Below are positions 17,306 through 28,116 of a DNA stretch of 64,000 nucleotides, in pieces. The translations under genes and the position numbers were made by a program. The stretch's first letter is position 1; each line of letters begins with the position of its first letter. The DNA lies in assembly GCA_046330395.1 (NCBI GenBank), contig JAXLSS010000001.1:1-64000 (forward strand), read 5' to 3'. The notes beneath the pieces are model-generated. The model saw only the letters and a program-made list of their open reading frames with translations. It did no database searches and had not been told where the DNA came from. Origin of the DNA: Ga0077560 sp046330395. Its GTDB lineage: Bacteria > Actinomycetota > Thermoleophilia > Miltoncostaeales > Miltoncostaeaceae.

Positions 17306-18780
17306 CCACCGAAGTCCTGCAGCCGGGGCGCCCCTCGCGGCGCCTCATCATGCTGGCGGGTGCGCTGGGCCTGCTGGCCGTGCTCATCGCGTACGGGATG
17401 ATGAGCGTGGCCGCGGGCAAGGCCACGCCCGTGAGCGCCCTGGCGGTGATCGTGGCGCCGGCGTTCCTGGTGGTGGCGCTCGCACGTCCCGAGGTGGCGG
17501 GTCTCGCCATCCCCGGGCTCGTGTTCAGCAACGCGGGCCTGGTGCTGAACGAGAGCCACGGCATCCCCAACGTCACCCGCTTCACCATGCTGCTCACGCT
17601 GGTGCTGTTCCTGGTGGCCACCAAATGGCGCTCGCGGGTGCTGGTGGTGACCCCGGTGCTGTGGGCCGGGTTCGTGTTCGTGGCCATCCGCGTGATCAGC
17701 GCCGCCCAGGCGCCCGGCGCCACCCCCAACACCGTTGCCACCAACTACGCGTACGGCCTGGGGATCGTGGTGGTGGTGACCGCGGTGTGCTCGGTGCCCC
17801 TGTTCTTCCGCACCGCCGGCCTGGTGGTGGTGGCCAGCGCCGCGCTGGTGTCGGTCGGCACGGTGGCCCGCCGCAACGGCGTGGGCGGCACCTGGGGCGG
17901 GTTCGCCGGTGACACGCCGGTGACCAGTGAGATCGCCATGATCGAGAACCGCGGCGGGGTCACCATCGACCTGGCCTCCCGCGTGGCCGGCCCGGTGGCC
18001 GACCCCAACTTCTGGGCCCAGGCGCTGGTGTTCGCGTTCCCCGTCTCCCTGTGGGCCCTGCGCCACCGCTCGGGCTGGGCCTCGCGTGCCCTGGCCGTGG
18101 CGTCGGTGGTGGCCATCGTCACCAGCCTCATGTACACGCAGTCGCGTGGCGGTGCCATCGCCGCCACCATCGGGCTGTGCGTGTGGATGTGGTTCGAGGG
18201 CGGCCGGCTGCGCAAGGCGGTGTGGCTGGTCCCCATCGCCGCGGTGGTGGCCCTGGCGTCGTCCAGTTCCGCCTCGCGCTTCACCGACCTGCAGGGCCTG
18301 TTCAACCCGAAGACGGCCGCCGACGGGTCCATCACCGGCCGGCTGTCCGAGAACCTGGCCGCCCTCCAGATGTGGCAGGACCGCCCCGTGCTGGGCGTGG
18401 GCGCCGACCAGTACCCCATCAACTACTCGCGCTACGCGCAGAAGATCGGCCTGGACTCGCGCGTGGGCCGGTTCGCGCACAACAGCTACCTCCAGATGGC
18501 GGCCGAGTCGGGCACCCTGGGCCTGGGCGCCTTCCTGGGGATGCTGATCACCGGTTTCGTCACCGCCCGGAGAGCCCGCGCGCGGCTGCTGTACGCCGGC
18601 CTGCACCGTGAGGCCGGTTTGGTGACCGCCGTGATGGCGGGCGGCATCGGGTTCGCGGTGGCGGCCGTGTTCCTCCACCAGGCGTGGCCCGACTACCTGT
18701 GGCTGATCCTGGCAATGATCGGCGGCGCCTGGCTGATGGGCCGTCGCGGCGTGGACTCGCTCGACGAGAGGATGGCGTGA
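17302..18780 (+). CDS. O-antigen ligase/polymerase (Wzy/WaaL-like) membrane protein
   Basis: A 492-residue protein with about ten to twelve membrane helices and one large extracytoplasmic loop. The loop shows the ligase-family region RPVLGVGADQYPINY and, about 30 residues later, RFAHNSYLQMAAESG, where the His is the conserved residue of the Wzy_C family. Such proteins join lipid-linked repeat units into polysaccharide. The GTG at 17302 overlaps the preceding stop by four bases, and the gene in turn overlaps the following glycosyltransferase, so coupling is tight. In this locus it is likely the polymerase partner of the Wzz-like protein and flippase. Confidence 0.85.
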   Translation: MTTEVLQPGRPSRRLIMLAGALGLLAVLIAYGMMSVAAGKATPVSALAVIVAPAFLVVALARPEVAGLAIPGLVFSNAGLVLNESHGIPNVTRFTMLLTLVLFLVATKWRSRVLVVTPVLWAGFVFVAIRVISAAQAPGATPNTVATNYAYGLGIVVVVTAVCSVPLFFRTAGLVVVASAALVSVGTVARRNGVGGTWGGFAGDTPVTSEIAMIENRGGVTIDLASRVAGPVADPNFWAQALVFAFPVSLWALRHRSGWASRALAVASVVAIVTSLMYTQSRGGAIAATIGLCVWMWFEGGRLRKAVWLVPIAAVVALASSSSASRFTDLQGLFNPKTAADGSITGRLSENLAALQMWQDRPVLGVGADQYPINYSRYAQKIGLDSRVGRFAHNSYLQMAAESGTLGLGAFLGMLITGFVTARRARARLLYAGLHREAGLVTAVMAGGIGFAVAAVFLHQAWPDYLWLILAMIGGAWLMGRRGVDSLDERMA

Positions 18781-19868
18781 TGATGAGGAAGGGTCTGTTC
18801 TGGGGCTCCGCCGGGCTGTCCGCCTGGGTGCTGGCCGGGTACCCGGCCACCCTGGCGGCCCTGCCCCGCCGGCCGTGGGCCGCCGACGACACCCACACCC
18901 CGCCGGTCACCATCATCGTGGCCGCCTTCCGCGAGCGGGAGATGCTGGCCACCAAGCTCCGCGCCTTCCACGACCTGGACTACCCGGCCGATCTGCTGCA
19001 GGTGCTGGTGATGGTGGACGAGGACCAGGAGACGGCCCGCATGGCCGCCGAGGCCTACCCGCCCGCCCGCGTGCTGTTCCAGGCCGAGCGCGGCGGCAAG
19101 CCGGCCGCCCTGAACCGCGGCCTGGAGCTGGCCACCGGCGACGTCGTGGTGATGACGGACGCCAACAACGTCCTGGCGCCGGGCAGCGTGCGCGCCGCCG
19201 TGCGGCATTTCGCCGACCCGGAGGTCACCATCGTGGCGGGCAAGCGCGGTGAGCGCGGGTCCACCTACGACGCCTACGAGGACCTCATCCGCCGCCTGGA
19301 GACCCGCACCGGCTGCGTGGCCGGCATCTTCGGCGAGTTCGTGGCCATCCGCCGCCTGGACTGCCCGGAGTTCCCCACCGATGCCGTCACCGACGACCTG
19401 TGGCTGCTGTGCACCATGATGCGCAAGGGCGGCCGCTCCATCTACGAGCCCCAGGCGGCCTCCAGCGAGGCCGAGGTGCCCAACGCCGCAGAGGTTGCCC
19501 GCCGGTCGCGCATGGCCGCGGGCCGTTTCATGATGGCCAAGGAGTTGAAGGGCCTGCCGCCCTCGTTCCTGTGGCGCGTCATCAGCCACAAGTACGGCCG
19601 CCTCACCCTGCCGTTCCTGCTGCCGGTGGCGTTCGTGACGGCGCTGAGCCTGGCCGGGCGTGGCCGCACGTACCGCCTGGCGGCGCTGGCGCAGCTGGCG
19701 ATGTACGGCCCCGGCCTGCTGCGGCTGGCGGGGCACACGCCCCCCGGGCCGGCCGGCAAGCTCTCGCGGGCCAGCTCGCAGTTCATCCTGGGCAACTACG
19801 CCGTGGGTCGCGGCGTGGTGCGCGGCCTGCGCAAGGCCCAGTCCATCCGCTGGGACCCGGTGAGGTAG
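18780..19868 (+). CDS. Membrane glycosyltransferase, family 2
   Basis: A processive-type GT2 enzyme of 362 residues. An N-terminal helix is followed by the GT-A domain: VTIIVAAFRERE, the ERGGKPAALNRGLE acceptor region, VVMTDANNV as the DxD-like metal site, FGEFVAIRR, and TDAVTDDLW with the catalytic-base aspartates. A QxxRW-like element is replaced by RRSRMAAGR. Two C-terminal helices (about 260-310) anchor it. It would add sugars to the lipid-linked exopolysaccharide intermediate at the inner membrane face. The start is ATG 18780, overlapping the ligase stop, or the adjacent ATG 18783. Confidence 0.85.
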   Translation: MMRKGLFWGSAGLSAWVLAGYPATLAALPRRPWAADDTHTPPVTIIVAAFREREMLATKLRAFHDLDYPADLLQVLVMVDEDQETARMAAEAYPPARVLFQAERGGKPAALNRGLELATGDVVVMTDANNVLAPGSVRAAVRHFADPEVTIVAGKRGERGSTYDAYEDLIRRLETRTGCVAGIFGEFVAIRRLDCPEFPTDAVTDDLWLLCTMMRKGGRSIYEPQAASSEAEVPNAAEVARRSRMAAGRFMMAKELKGLPPSFLWRVISHKYGRLTLPFLLPVAFVTALSLAGRGRTYRLAALAQLAMYGPGLLRLAGHTPPGPAGKLSRASSQFILGNYAVGRGVVRGLRKAQSIRWDPVR

Positions 19869-19875
19869 CCGCCGC

Positions 19876-21362
19876 GTGAGTGAGCACCGGTCACTGGGGG
19901 CGCGTGCCGCCCGGGCCCTGATCTGGCAGTACGGATCCACCTTCGGCGGGCGCCTCATGAGCCTGGCCGTGGTGGCCATCCTTGCGCGCCTGCTGTCGCC
20001 CAACGACTTCGGCCTGGTGGCGCTGGCCACCATGTTCACGGCGCTGCTGGACGTGGTGCGCGACCTGGGGCTGGGTCAGGCGCTGGTCATCGCCAAGCAC
20101 GAGGACGACGACGCGGTGGCCAACACCGTGTTCCGCTGGGGCATGCTGATCGGCTTCTGCATCTGGGGCCTCACCATCGCCATCTCGCCGCTGGTGGCCG
20201 CCTTCTTCCACAAGCCGGCCGTGACGCCCATCCTCATCGTGCTGGGCACGGTGTTCCCCCTGCGGGCCCTGTCGCTCACCCACTACTCCATCGCCCAGAA
20301 GCAGCTGGACTTCCGCAGCCGCACCATCGCCGAGCTGATCAACACCGGCGGGCGCGGCGTGGTGGGCGTGGCCCTGGCCTTCATGGGCTTCGGGGCCTGG
20401 TCGCTGGTGCTGTCGTTCGTGGCGGGCACCGCCATGTTCACCGTGGCCCTGTGGGTGCTGGTGAAGTGGCGGCCGCGGTGGCACGCCGCCACGGTGCCGG
20501 TGAAGAGCCTCCTGATGTTCGGCGGGGTGCTCACGATGGTGGACATCCTCGCCGCGGTGCTCTACTCGGTGGACGTCTTCGTGATCGGCAAGATGATCGG
20601 CCAGGAGCAGCTGGGCCTCTACAGCATGGCCACGCGCCTGCCCGAGCTGGTGGTGCTGAACCTGTCGATGTCACTGGGCCTGGTGTTGTTCCCCGCGTTC
20701 GCGGGGCTGCGCGTGAACGAGCTCAGCGGGGCGTTCCTGAAGGCCCTGCGGTTCACCATGTTCCTGTCGCTGCCGCTGGCCGTGGGCCTGGTGACGCTGG
20801 CCACCCCGGTCACCGAGCTGCTGTTCGGCCACAAGTGGCTGGCTCCTGTGGACTCCATGCGCGTGCTGTGGTGGGCCAAGCACGTTCTTCTACGCCATCG
20901 GGATCCCGGCCAAGACGGGTGTACAAGGCCATCGGGCGCGCCAAGCTGCTGCTGTACCTGGCCATCCCCCAGGTGGCGCTGGTGATCGTCCATCCCGGCC
21001 GCCCGCTACGGGATCGTGGGTGTGGCCTCGGTGGTCGCCGGGGTGACCGCGCTGTTCTTCGTGATCGGCCTGATCATCGTGCCCTACATGATCCCGGTGC
21101 GGTACGCCGACCTGTGGGCCGCCTGCCGCGCGTCGGTGACCGCGTCGGCGGCGACGGCCGCCGTGCTGTACCTGATCGCCCGGTTCGTCACGGTTCCCGG
21201 CCTGGCGGTGGCCCTGGGCATCGCGGTGGGCGGGTGGTCTACCTGGGCGTCCTCTGGATGCTGGACGCCGAGCAGCTGCGGTATGTGCTGCGCAAGGTGG
21301 CCCCGGGACGGTTCTCCGACGAGGCGAAGCCCGCTCAGGGCGCCGAGGTGGCGGCCCCGTAG
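19876..21362 (+). pseudogene. Polysaccharide flippase (Wzx/MOP family), frameshifted
   Basis: The first 335 residues (19876 to about 20879) read cleanly as a multi-helix lipopolysaccharide flippase, beginning ARALIWQYGSTFGGRL. Translation then continues in other frames: TFFYAIGIPAK, VYKAIGRAKLLLYLAIP, ARYGIVGVASVVAGV and VVYLGVLWMLDAEQLRYVL. Breaks lie near 20879, 20931, 20988 and 21237, and the gene ends at TAG 21360-21362. Three of the four look like one extra base beside an identical base, the pattern of sequencing error. Role: moving the lipid-linked repeat unit across the membrane for the Wzy-like polymerase. Its end overlaps the convergent glycosyltransferase by 28 bp. Confidence 0.75.
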
Positions 21363-22480
21363 ACCTCGAGCGTGCGGTCGGCCAGTCGCTCGACGCTGTA
21401 GCGGCTGGTGACGTCGTCGCGCAGGGCGGTCCTCATCGCGGCGCGCGCTCCCGGGTTGGCGGCCATCCAGCGCAGCCCGTCGGCCAGCGCGCGGCGGGGT
21501 CTGGAGGGCGGCACCACCAGGCCCGTGCGCTGGTCCTTCACCACCTGGGGCACCTCGCCCACGGCGGTCACCAGCACGGGGCGGACGCCGCGGCCGCCTC
21601 CAGCAGGGCGAACGGCAGGCCCTCCGACAGCGACGGCTGGCAGAACACGTCCAGCCGCGGCAGCACGCGCTCCACGTCGCGGCGGAAGCCGCTGAACACC
21701 ACGGCATCGTCCAGGTCCAACTGGTGACGGTGGTCTGCTCCAGCTCCTTTCGCGCGCGCGTCCCTCGCCCACCATCACCACGCGCGTCCACGCCGGTCGG
21801 CGCGCACGCGGCCACGGCGTCCAGCAGGTCGGGAGGCCCTTCACCGGCTCCAGCCGGCCCACGGTGCCCACCACCATCGCCGCGTCGGGCCAGTGCGGGC
21901 CGGGATGGTGTTCTCGTCGGGTGCCGCGGAGGCGGTGCGGGGGATGGCGTTGGGGATCACGGCCACCCGGTCCGGCGGCACCCTGATGTCGTGGAGGTAC
22001 TCGGCGGTGGCGTCGGACACGGCGATGAAATGCGCTCCTGCGCGACGGGCGGCGCGCAGCACACCCTCGTACCCGTGCCCGCTGCGCACCGTTCCGGTGC
22101 CGCTCGTGCCGGTACTGGCCGTGGGCGGTCATCACCAGCCCGGGTGCAGGGTGACCCCCGCGGCCAGCAGCCCCCACCACTGCGACTGGGGGTTGTGGCA
22201 GTCCACCACGTCGTAGCGTCGCGCAGCAGCTCGGCGATGGCGTGGCCCGTCCGGGGATCGCCCCGGCCGGTGCGCACCCCGCCACGTGGTGCACGCGCTC
22301 GGCCACCAGGCGTTCCTGCAGGCCACTGCCCAGGATGCACACCACGGTGGTGGGCAGGCGCTGCGACTGTGCGGCCGCCAGCTGCGCCACGCGCACGTCG
22401 GCACCGCCGTAGCGCTTGGACAACGCCACGTGCAGCACCCCGCGAGGGGCGTCGTCGCCGTTTCTGGATATGCGCTGCAC
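21335..22480 (-). pseudogene. Glycosyltransferase family 4, heavily frameshifted
   Basis: Pieces of one GT4 (GT-B fold) enzyme appear in all three minus frames. They are: GVLHVALSKRYGGADVRVAQL (N-terminal glycine region), VVDCHNPQSQWW, AHFIAVSDATAEYLHD, RVAVIPNAIP, MVVGTVGRLEPVKG (the typical start of the second domain), VVMVGEGRA, and RTGLVVPPS with a final RYSVERLADRTLEVY. At least five one-base shifts are needed. The start is unclear: the GTG at 22480 is in frame with the stop at 21335, and a longer start near 22564 is possible. It probably retained a retaining glycosyltransferase role in the polysaccharide locus if the indels are artefacts. Confidence 0.65.
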
Positions 22481-22739
22481 CAGCAAAGGGTCATCCGGGG
22501 CACCGGAGGACCCCGGCTGGCGTGTCCCGGGCGATGTAGCATCGCTACCTACCCGGTCAAGCAATCAATTATCGGGTGGAGGCCGAACCCGGCGCCGTCA
22601 AGTTTTCCCGATCGGGCGTCGATTTCGTGGATGCACCACCGTGGCCCCGATGGCCGAGGTGGTGGCGGCAGGCCGGGCGGAACGCCGCTGTGCCCAAACG
22701 CGGGTGGCCCGGTGAAACATCTCGGGAAGGACCCTGACC

Positions 22740-24642
22740 GTGCCCTCGACGCCTCTGCGTCACCCCTGCCGTGCCCGTCGCACGGCGCTGCTGGCCCTGC
22801 TCATCGCGGGGCCGCCGTGCCTGCCTCCCAGGCGGCGCTCCCGGCGGGTTCGCTCACCGCCAACCCCTCCTTCGAGACCGGGACCGCCGGTTGGATGGGC
22901 TACCAACTCGCTGCAGCGTGGCCGCCGCCGACGCGCCGGACGGTGCGTACGCGGCCAAGGTCACCTACACCGGCGGTGGGTACTTCACCATCGACGACGA
23001 ACCCAACACCGTCACCTCCCTGGTGGCGGGCGCCACCTACGGCGGACAGGCCTGGTGAAGTCGGGGTCGCCACCGCCACCGGCAAGGCCGTCTACCTGCG
23101 CATCCGCGAGCGCAGCGCCACCGGTGCGGTGGTGAAGTGATGGTCGTCGCCGGCCGTCAAGCTCGGCGCCGCGTACACCCGGATGTCCGTGTCGGCCGTG
23201 GCGGTCAAGTCCGGCGACCAGGTGGACATCCGCGTCAGCGAGAACCCGGCGGCCACCGGTGACGCCTTCTACGTGGGACGCCCTACCCTGACGCCTGGGG
23301 CCGCGGCAACCCCGCCGCCGCCCTCGTCGGCCGGCCGACGCGACCCTGCCCACGGTGGGGCCTCACTGCGCCGGCCGCAGGGCGCCGTGCTGCAGGGGGC
23401 CGCGCCCGTCACCGCAACCGCGTCCGACGACGTGGGCGTGACCGGGTGGAGTTCTCGGCTTCGTCAACGGCCAGCCGCGGTGGACCGAGCGCACGCCGTA
23501 CAAGCTGGGCACCGCCGGCCTGGGACACCACCGCGGACCCCAACGGCACCTACACCGTCGAGGCGCGCGCCTTCGACGCGGCCCTACAACGCCACCAGCG
23601 CCTGCACCGTCACCATCGACAACCCGCCCCCGCCGCCCCCGCCCTCCGCCGGGGCATCGGGCGCCGCCGAGCAGTACCTGCTCAGCGACATCGGCCTTCA
23701 ACCAGGAGACCTCGCCGCATGCGCGTCGGACGTGCGCAGCGACGCGGTGATCTCGCAGCTGGTGGAGAACATGCACCTCTCCAAGGCCACGCTGTCGGAC
23801 CAGCTCGACGTTCCACCGTCTACGTCGCCCGCTCCACCGACCCTGGTACACCACCACGGTGGGTGGCCGGTCGGTGCGGTTCCGCGTCCCCGACGACGCG
23901 GTGATCGGCGGAGGCGTGGACGTGCGCCCATGGTCATCCAGGACCCCAACCACCCCGACTTCGGCGCATCCACCGAGCTGCGGCCGTGGCAGGGCAGCAT
24001 CAACCGCACCAGCCACACGCTCACCTCGAACGGCCCTGGGCTGTTCCACTACAACAACGATGGCGCCTGTTCGGCGGCGTCGCCAGCCCGGCCAGCCCTT
24101 CCTGGGCTGGGGCACCGGTTCGGGCCTGGACATCACCACCGGGCTCATCCGTCCGGACGAGGTTCGCGCGGGCGAGATCCGGCATGCCATCGTTCTCGGT
24201 GTACAGCAACCGCGACTCCTCAACACGTTCCGCGCACCGGCGACGCGCACCGACCAGCCCAACGGGACCACCACGCGCAACCCGGCGACGGCGATGGAGA
24301 TGGGCATGCGTCTGCAGCTGGACTCCCACCGTGGACTGCAGCACGCGCACGGTGCCGGGAGTGTCGGCCACCGCACCCGAGACACGCTTCCTGCGCATGA
24401 TCCGCGGCGCTGCAGCGGTACGGGATGATCGTGATCGACGGCACGTCGGACCGCGGTCTGGGTGATGATGATGGAGAACAACGCCACCGCGGGCTGGGGC
24501 GCCATCGTGGGCTCCGAGCGGCTCGTACTCCCAGGTCATCCGCGACCAGACCACGCCCGGCGACGGCCTGGCCCGCGGTGACGCCAGCTCGGGCATCCCG
24601 TGGAACCGCATGCGGGTGCTTTCCACCAGCACCTTCAAGTAG
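22740..24642 (+). pseudogene. Large secreted protein: carbohydrate-binding-like and family A domains (frameshifted)
   Basis: GTG 22740 with GGAAGGA upstream starts a signal peptide (RRTALLALLIAG, then AAVPASQAALP after a shift). The pieces order as follows: a carbohydrate-binding-like sandwich (ANPSFETGTAGWMGY, GGYFTIDDEPN, MSVSAVAVKSGDQVDIRVS), a Big-like domain (VTATASDDVGVTG, DPNGTYTVEARAFDA), a Pro-rich linker, and then the family A domain shared with the genes at 15.5 and 33.7 kb (VIQDPNHPDFGASTELR, HYNNDG, GLIRPDEVRAGEIRHAI, MGMRLQLD, SSGIPWNRM). About eight frame changes are needed, ending at TAG 24640. It is likely a surface glycan-binding protein. Confidence 0.65.
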
Positions 24643-24678
24643 CGCGAACACCCATCCCCCCATCGGGGCGCATCCGCA

Positions 24679-24700
24679 CACCGGCCTCTGGAGGCCGGTG
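24679..24700 (+). terminator. Hairpin terminator
   Basis: A 10-bp stem CACCGGCCTC / GAGGCCGGTG with a 2-base loop, followed by TCGGCTGTTT, lies 37 bp after the preceding stop. The remaining 170 bp up to the next gene show no other clear feature. Confidence 0.75.
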
Positions 24701-24870
24701 TCGGCTGTTTGCGCGGCGTTGCGGACGTCAACGGGTGGGGGTCCAGTGCGCCCGTACCATCGTCATCCGAACGGGGAGGGGCCGGAACCCCCCGTCCGAT
24801 GGTCGCCGACCCTGGACGCGGTCGAGATGATGCCCCCGGAAGCCAGATCCTCAAGGAAAAGGGGGCGCGG

Positions 24871-26856
24871 GTGCCAAGACGGCGTCGCATCAACCTCACT
24901 CGTGGGATCGTCGGAAGCTCGGCGATTCTTGCAATCGGTGGCCTCGTGGCCGCCTCGTCCGCGATGGCCGTTGCACCGGCCCCGCTGCCGAACAGCGACT
25001 CGGTCACCTCGACCTTCTCGAGCGCGGCCAACGTGAACCTCACCGTCCCCGACGCCAGCACCACCGGGCCGGGCGCCACGGTGAGCAACACCATCACGGT
25101 GTCGGGTATCCGAACTCCGTCCGCTGGATGGACGCCTACCTCTCGCTCGGCCCCCTCGCCTCCGACACCACGGGCACGCACGCCTCGTGGGGACATGGAG
25201 GTCACGCTGAGCCACACCGCCACCGGCGGCGCCACGCGCGCAATCACGCTGGTGGGCGCGGACCCCAACCCGTTCGGTGGCCGTGACTCACCGGACGCCC
25301 TGTCCGACACCCTCTTCGAGGACAACGGCGACACCATCATTCCAACGTGTCGCTGGCAACAATCTCCAGCTGCCCGCCATCCAGCACCCCGTGCCGGAGG
25401 GCAAGCTGGCCGCGTTCACGGGCATGCAACGGCACCTGGACCCTGTCGGTGCGCGACATGCGCAACATCGACCAGATGCAGCTGAACCGCTGGCACCTGG
25501 ACATCGCGGCGCAGATGGTGACCGCGGACCACACCCCGCAGGCCACCCAGACGACCTACCACGGCACCAGTGGCCTCATCACCAACGCCACGCCGTTCGT
25601 GCCCGCCAACTCCGGGGAACCCGGCCGCCATGCCGCCCGTTCCGCCGACTCCGGCGGTGCCGTCGGTCCCCAAGACCACCGAGTTCACGGCGACCGTTCC
25701 CACGTCGGGCACCATCAGCAACGTCCAGGTGCACATGAACGTCAACGCGCCGGACTTCGTGGACCACGAGTTCACCCTCATCTCCCCGAAGGGCACGGTC
25801 ATCCCGCTGGTCAACTCGGGGGGCAACTTCTTCCCGATCTGGGACGGCAAGATGTACGGCGGCGTCATGGCCGACACCGTGTGGAACGACGCGGCCGCCA
25901 CTCCGTTCAGCCGCGCGCCGTTCTCCCCGGGAATCAACCAGTCCGCGCTGGCTCCCGAGGGGGCGCTCGCCGCGCTGACCGGCCAGGACGCCAAGGGCAC
26001 CTGGAAGCTGCAGGTGGTGGACCTCTCCAACACCGGTGAGGGCCAGTCCACGCTGAACAGCTGGGACCTGATCGTCACCACCAGCACGGGCTTCGCCTCG
26101 CCGTACACCGGCCCCATCACCGCGCCCAACCCGGGTGGCGGCGGCGGTGGCGGTGGCACCACGGTGACCATCTCCAGCGAGACCCAGTGCGCCGCGGTGC
26201 CGCGGATCAGCTCGGCCAAGTCCATCAAGGCCAAGGCCAGCTCCGCCTCGTTCAACGCCATCCAGCAGGCCGTGGCCACCGCCGCCAAGCGCGGCGCCGC
26301 CATCGACGCCTGGCTGAAGGCGGGCATCGCCACCGGCGACCTCTGCGGTGGCGCCATCGGGCAGAAGGACCTGTCGGTCGCCTCCGGCGCCGGCACCTCG
26401 CTGCAGGCCATCGACGCGGCCAGCCCGCGGGCGATCGCCGCACCCACGGCCACCCTCGGCAAGAAGCGCGTCGTGGTGACCCTGGCAAAGGCCAAGGCCC
26501 TGCAGGCAAGCTCCGTCGCCGCCCTCAAGCGTGCGAAGGCGCTGGACGCCCGCATCAACGGCAACCTCACCGGCGGTGACCTGCTGGACGGTGCCATCAC
26601 CACCAGCAAGCTCAACCGCGGTCTGGTGGTCACCGGCACGACCGGCGCATCCGCCGGCCGGTCGGTCACCAACACGGGTGCCATCAAGGTGAAGGCGCTC
26701 AAGAAGAACGCTTCGGTGGTGCAGGTGCTCGCGTCCGCCGCTGCCAACCAGCAGCAGGCGAACGTGATCCTCACCCGGCTGCGCGCAACGCTGCAGACCG
26801 GCCTCACCGGCGCGAACTTCAAGGACGGCTCCATCGGCGTCGCGAAGGTGAAGTAA
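24871..26856 (+). pseudogene. Secreted protein with two P/Homo B domains (frameshifted N half)
   Basis: GTG 24871 after AAGGAAAAGGGGG begins an exported protein (RRRRINLTRGIVGSSAIL, then an Ala-rich signal). Two proprotein-convertase P domains follow, sandwich domains usually found at the end of secreted proteases. The first (about 25000-25540) is split by shifts near 25108, 25190, 25340, 25430 and 25610. The second (SGTISNVQVHMNVNAPDF, LISPKGTVIPL, GTWKLQVVDLSNTGEG) is intact. A Gly run and an Ala/Lys-rich helical C-terminal domain of about 220 residues end it. No protease domain is present, so it may bind surface glycan or protein. Confidence 0.7.
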
Positions 26857-26888
26857 CACCGCGCACACGCGGTGCAGCAGTACGGCCC

Positions 26889-26913
26889 GGCGGGCGGCGC
26901 TGAGCCGCCCGCC
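26889..26913 (+). terminator. Hairpin terminator
   Basis: A perfect 10-bp stem GGCGGGCGGC / GCCGCCCGCC with a 5-base loop lies 33 bp after the P-domain gene. A weaker CACCGCG/ACGCGGTG hairpin lies just before it. Confidence 0.8.
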
Positions 26914-27002
26914 GCGGCGTTCCACCCCCGCAGTGGTAAGAGGTCACCATCACCAGCTCGTCTACACACGCGGCGCCGCATGCTGCTGCCCGTCCACGGG
27001 TC

Positions 27003-28116
27003 GTGGAGCTCATCGACCATCTGGGCTGGGGCGGGGCGGAGCGGCTGCTGCTGCAGTACCTGCCCTACCTGCGCGACAGCGGCTTCGACGTCCGTGTGTG
27101 CGCGCTGGGCGAGCGCGAGGGCAACCCGGTGGCCGACGAGATCCGCGCGCTCGGGTTCCCCGTGGACCGGGTGGAGGTGGCCAAGGTGCGTGACGCCACG
27201 GCCATCCCCCGCATCCGGCGCTACCTGCGCGCCATCGGGGCTGACCTGGTGCACAGCCACAGCCGGAGTTCGCGGACGGCCTCGGCACCGTGGCCGCCCG
27301 CCTGGCGGGCGTGCCCACCCTGTCCACGCTGCACACCATGAGCGACACGCCGCCCCGGCTCACGCGCCTACTGGCGCAACCGCCTCAGCGACGAGCTGCT
27401 GGGACGCCTGTCCGGCGCCGTCATCTGCGTGTCCGACGGGGCGAGTTCTACCTGCAGCGCGGCCGGTACCCGGAGCGGGTGCTGCACACCCTGCGCAATG
27501 GCATCGACCTGTCCGCCTATCCGGGCGACGCGGAGCGGGGTCGGAGCGTGCTGCGCCAGGCCGGCTGCGCCCGACGACGCGACCGTGCTGGTGTCGGTGG
27601 CGGTGCTTCGCGCCCCCAAGGGGCTGGACCGCGCGATCGCCGCGGTGGCGCAGCGCTCGCGCCGTCGCACCCCGACCTGCACTACGTCATCGTGGGCGAC
27701 GGCGAGCACCGCGACGCTGCGGCAGGCCGTCACCACGCATGGGGTGGTCGACCGGGTGCACTTCACCGGCGCGCGCACCGACGTCCCCGACATCCCGGCG
27801 GCCTGCGACGTGTTCGTGCATCCCACGCCGGAGGACGCGCCGCCCACCTGCCAACAGGCGCGGCGGGACTGCCGTTGATCGCAAGCCGGGTGGGTGGAGT
27901 GCCCGAGATGGTGTTGGATGGCCGCAACGGCTCACTGATCCCCCCCGACGACGTTCCCGCGCTGGTGGCCGCCCTGGAACGACTGCTCAGCGACCCGCTG
28001 GAGGCGAATCGCATGGCACAGCAGGCACGCGCCGTGGCGCACGAGCGCTTCGACATCGCCACGCAGGCCGGGAGCTGGCCCGCATGTACCGCGAGCGGAT
28101 CGGGGCGGCCGCATGA
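27003..28116 (+). pseudogene. Glycosyltransferase family 4 (frameshifted)
   Basis: A GT-B enzyme with an N-terminal VVELIDHLGWGGAERLLLQY, then DLVHSHS, GVPTLSTLHTMSD, SGAVICVSDG, VLHTLRNGIDLSAYPGD, TVLVSVAVLRAPKGLDRAI, HYVIVGDGEH, VHFTGARTDVPD, and the nucleotide-sugar region VFVHPTPEDA...GLPLIASRVGGVPEMV. Segments lie in all three plus frames, with breaks near 27268, 27375, 27440, 27570, 27660, 27710 and 27860. The GTG at 27003 is the only clear start; the natural start may be some 60 bp earlier. It ends at TGA 28114-28116, overlapping the next glycosyltransferase start. Confidence 0.68.

Noticed and set aside
26130..26160. GGC/GGT run as a possible structural repeat
   Set aside because: It encodes a short Gly linker in the P-domain protein and has no partner elsewhere.
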